The notes beneath the pieces were generated by a model, which saw nothing but the letters and a program-made list of their open reading frames with translations, was not told the origin of the DNA and searched no databases. The translations under genes were made by a program, and so were the position numbers. Positions 63,769-64,000 of a stretch of 64,000 nt of DNA are shown here, piece after piece; position 1 is the stretch's first letter; each line of letters begins with the position of its first letter. Source of the stretch: Bacteroidia bacterium. GTDB lineage: Bacteria; Bacteroidota; Bacteroidia; J057. The stretch lies in the NCBI GenBank assembly GCA_030430575.1, contig JAUIKF010000005.1, positions 1 to 64,000 of the forward strand, written 5' to 3'.

Positions 63769-64000
63769 TCACTCCTTCAACTCCACAAACCACGACTGCG
63801 CCGCGACCAAACTCGGCAAGGCACAGTCATAATGCCCCATACGCGTACCGAGAATCACATCCGGCTGGATCAGCGATACATCCGTGAAGCCATTGGCCTG
63901 GAACTGTGCCAAAGTGATATGGCTATTCTCCGGGGAGACTTCCATGTCTCCTTCACAGTGGAAAATGCGCATCTGCGCCTTTGGCGTCCAGTCGTACAGG
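63769..64000 (-). CDS. C-terminal part of an alpha/beta-hydrolase-like protein (partial)
   Basis: The frame enters from the right edge and ends at 63769; about 76 residues are visible. They include KAQMRIFHCEGDMEVSPENSHITLAQFQANG, where the Glu/Asp after HCEGD matches the acid of an alpha/beta-hydrolase triad. The closing MGHYDCALPSLVAAQSWF has the His expected after it. The nucleophile part lies outside the window. An esterase or lipase-like role is inferred from this order. The ATG inside the frame is not the start. Confidence 0.7.
   Translation of the reverse strand, partial: LYDWTPKAQMRIFHCEGDMEVSPENSHITLAQFQANGFTDVSLIQPDVILGTRMGHYDCALPSLVAAQSWFVELKE

Overview
The window looks like a chromosome segment of a gliding or free-living member of the Bacteroidota, most likely from the Saprospiria side (Lewinella or Haliscomenobacter relatives). 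The reasons are several secreted proteins ending in type IX secretion (T9SS) sorting tails, OmpA proteins with thrombospondin type-3 repeats, the DUF3078, DUF6443, DUF1800/DUF1501 and DUF2167 families, the ftsK-lolA gene pair, -7 boxes of the Bacteroidota TAnnTTTG type, and little sign of Shine-Dalgarno sequences. The genus is inferred, not proven.

Layout. 1-10.3 kb: tail of an unseen gene, lolA-like and ftsK (minus), an SLC12-type cotransporter with a small secreted MORN-like protein, panC with an overlapping orphan ribbon-helix-helix gene, an ankyrin protein, and two small envelope genes. 10.5-12.1 kb: a metal-receptor-like protein and an antitoxin/PIN toxin pair. 12.3-16.9 kb: three OmpA-family outer membrane genes on the minus strand. 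17-25.9 kb: a lipoprotein, an SDR dehydrogenase, DUF3078 and DUF3592 proteins, a large VCBS/FG-GAP surface protein and enolase. 26-37.7 kb: a DUF2167 membrane protein, a tiny secreted peptide gene, a GT39-like glycosyltransferase coupled to a Gfo/Idh/MocA oxidoreductase, an OmpA lipoprotein, valS, a small T9SS cargo and a TPR sensor histidine kinase.

38-45.2 kb is the most interesting accessory block. It holds a 1400-residue DUF6443/RHS protein whose AT-richer tail is a DUF5675-like His/Cys domain. Two tandem paralogous 265-residue lipoproteins and a third lipoprotein follow it. I read this as a polymorphic toxin aimed at the periplasm or cell wall, with candidate periplasmic immunity lipoproteins. 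45.5-53.4 kb: an AsmA-like protein, an isolated nuoJKL trio and an AAA-ATPase/PD-(D/E)XK protein. 53.5-64 kb: a T9SS protein, tandem membrane paralogs, a DUF1800-DUF1501 export pair, a short ABC exporter operon and the C-terminus of an alpha/beta-hydrolase-like protein.

The second theme is the intergenic DNA, which is packed with structured repeats. There are four perfect palindromes (28-62 bp) sharing a GTAGRG...CYCTAC core, two MITE-like TGTCATTTCGAC elements, two elements with a conserved core of about 30 bp and inverted ladder arms, hexamer (TTCAAR) ladders that include an exact 56-bp inverted copy 62 kb apart, and an octamer array just before enolase. Two of these repeats run into predicted coding starts.
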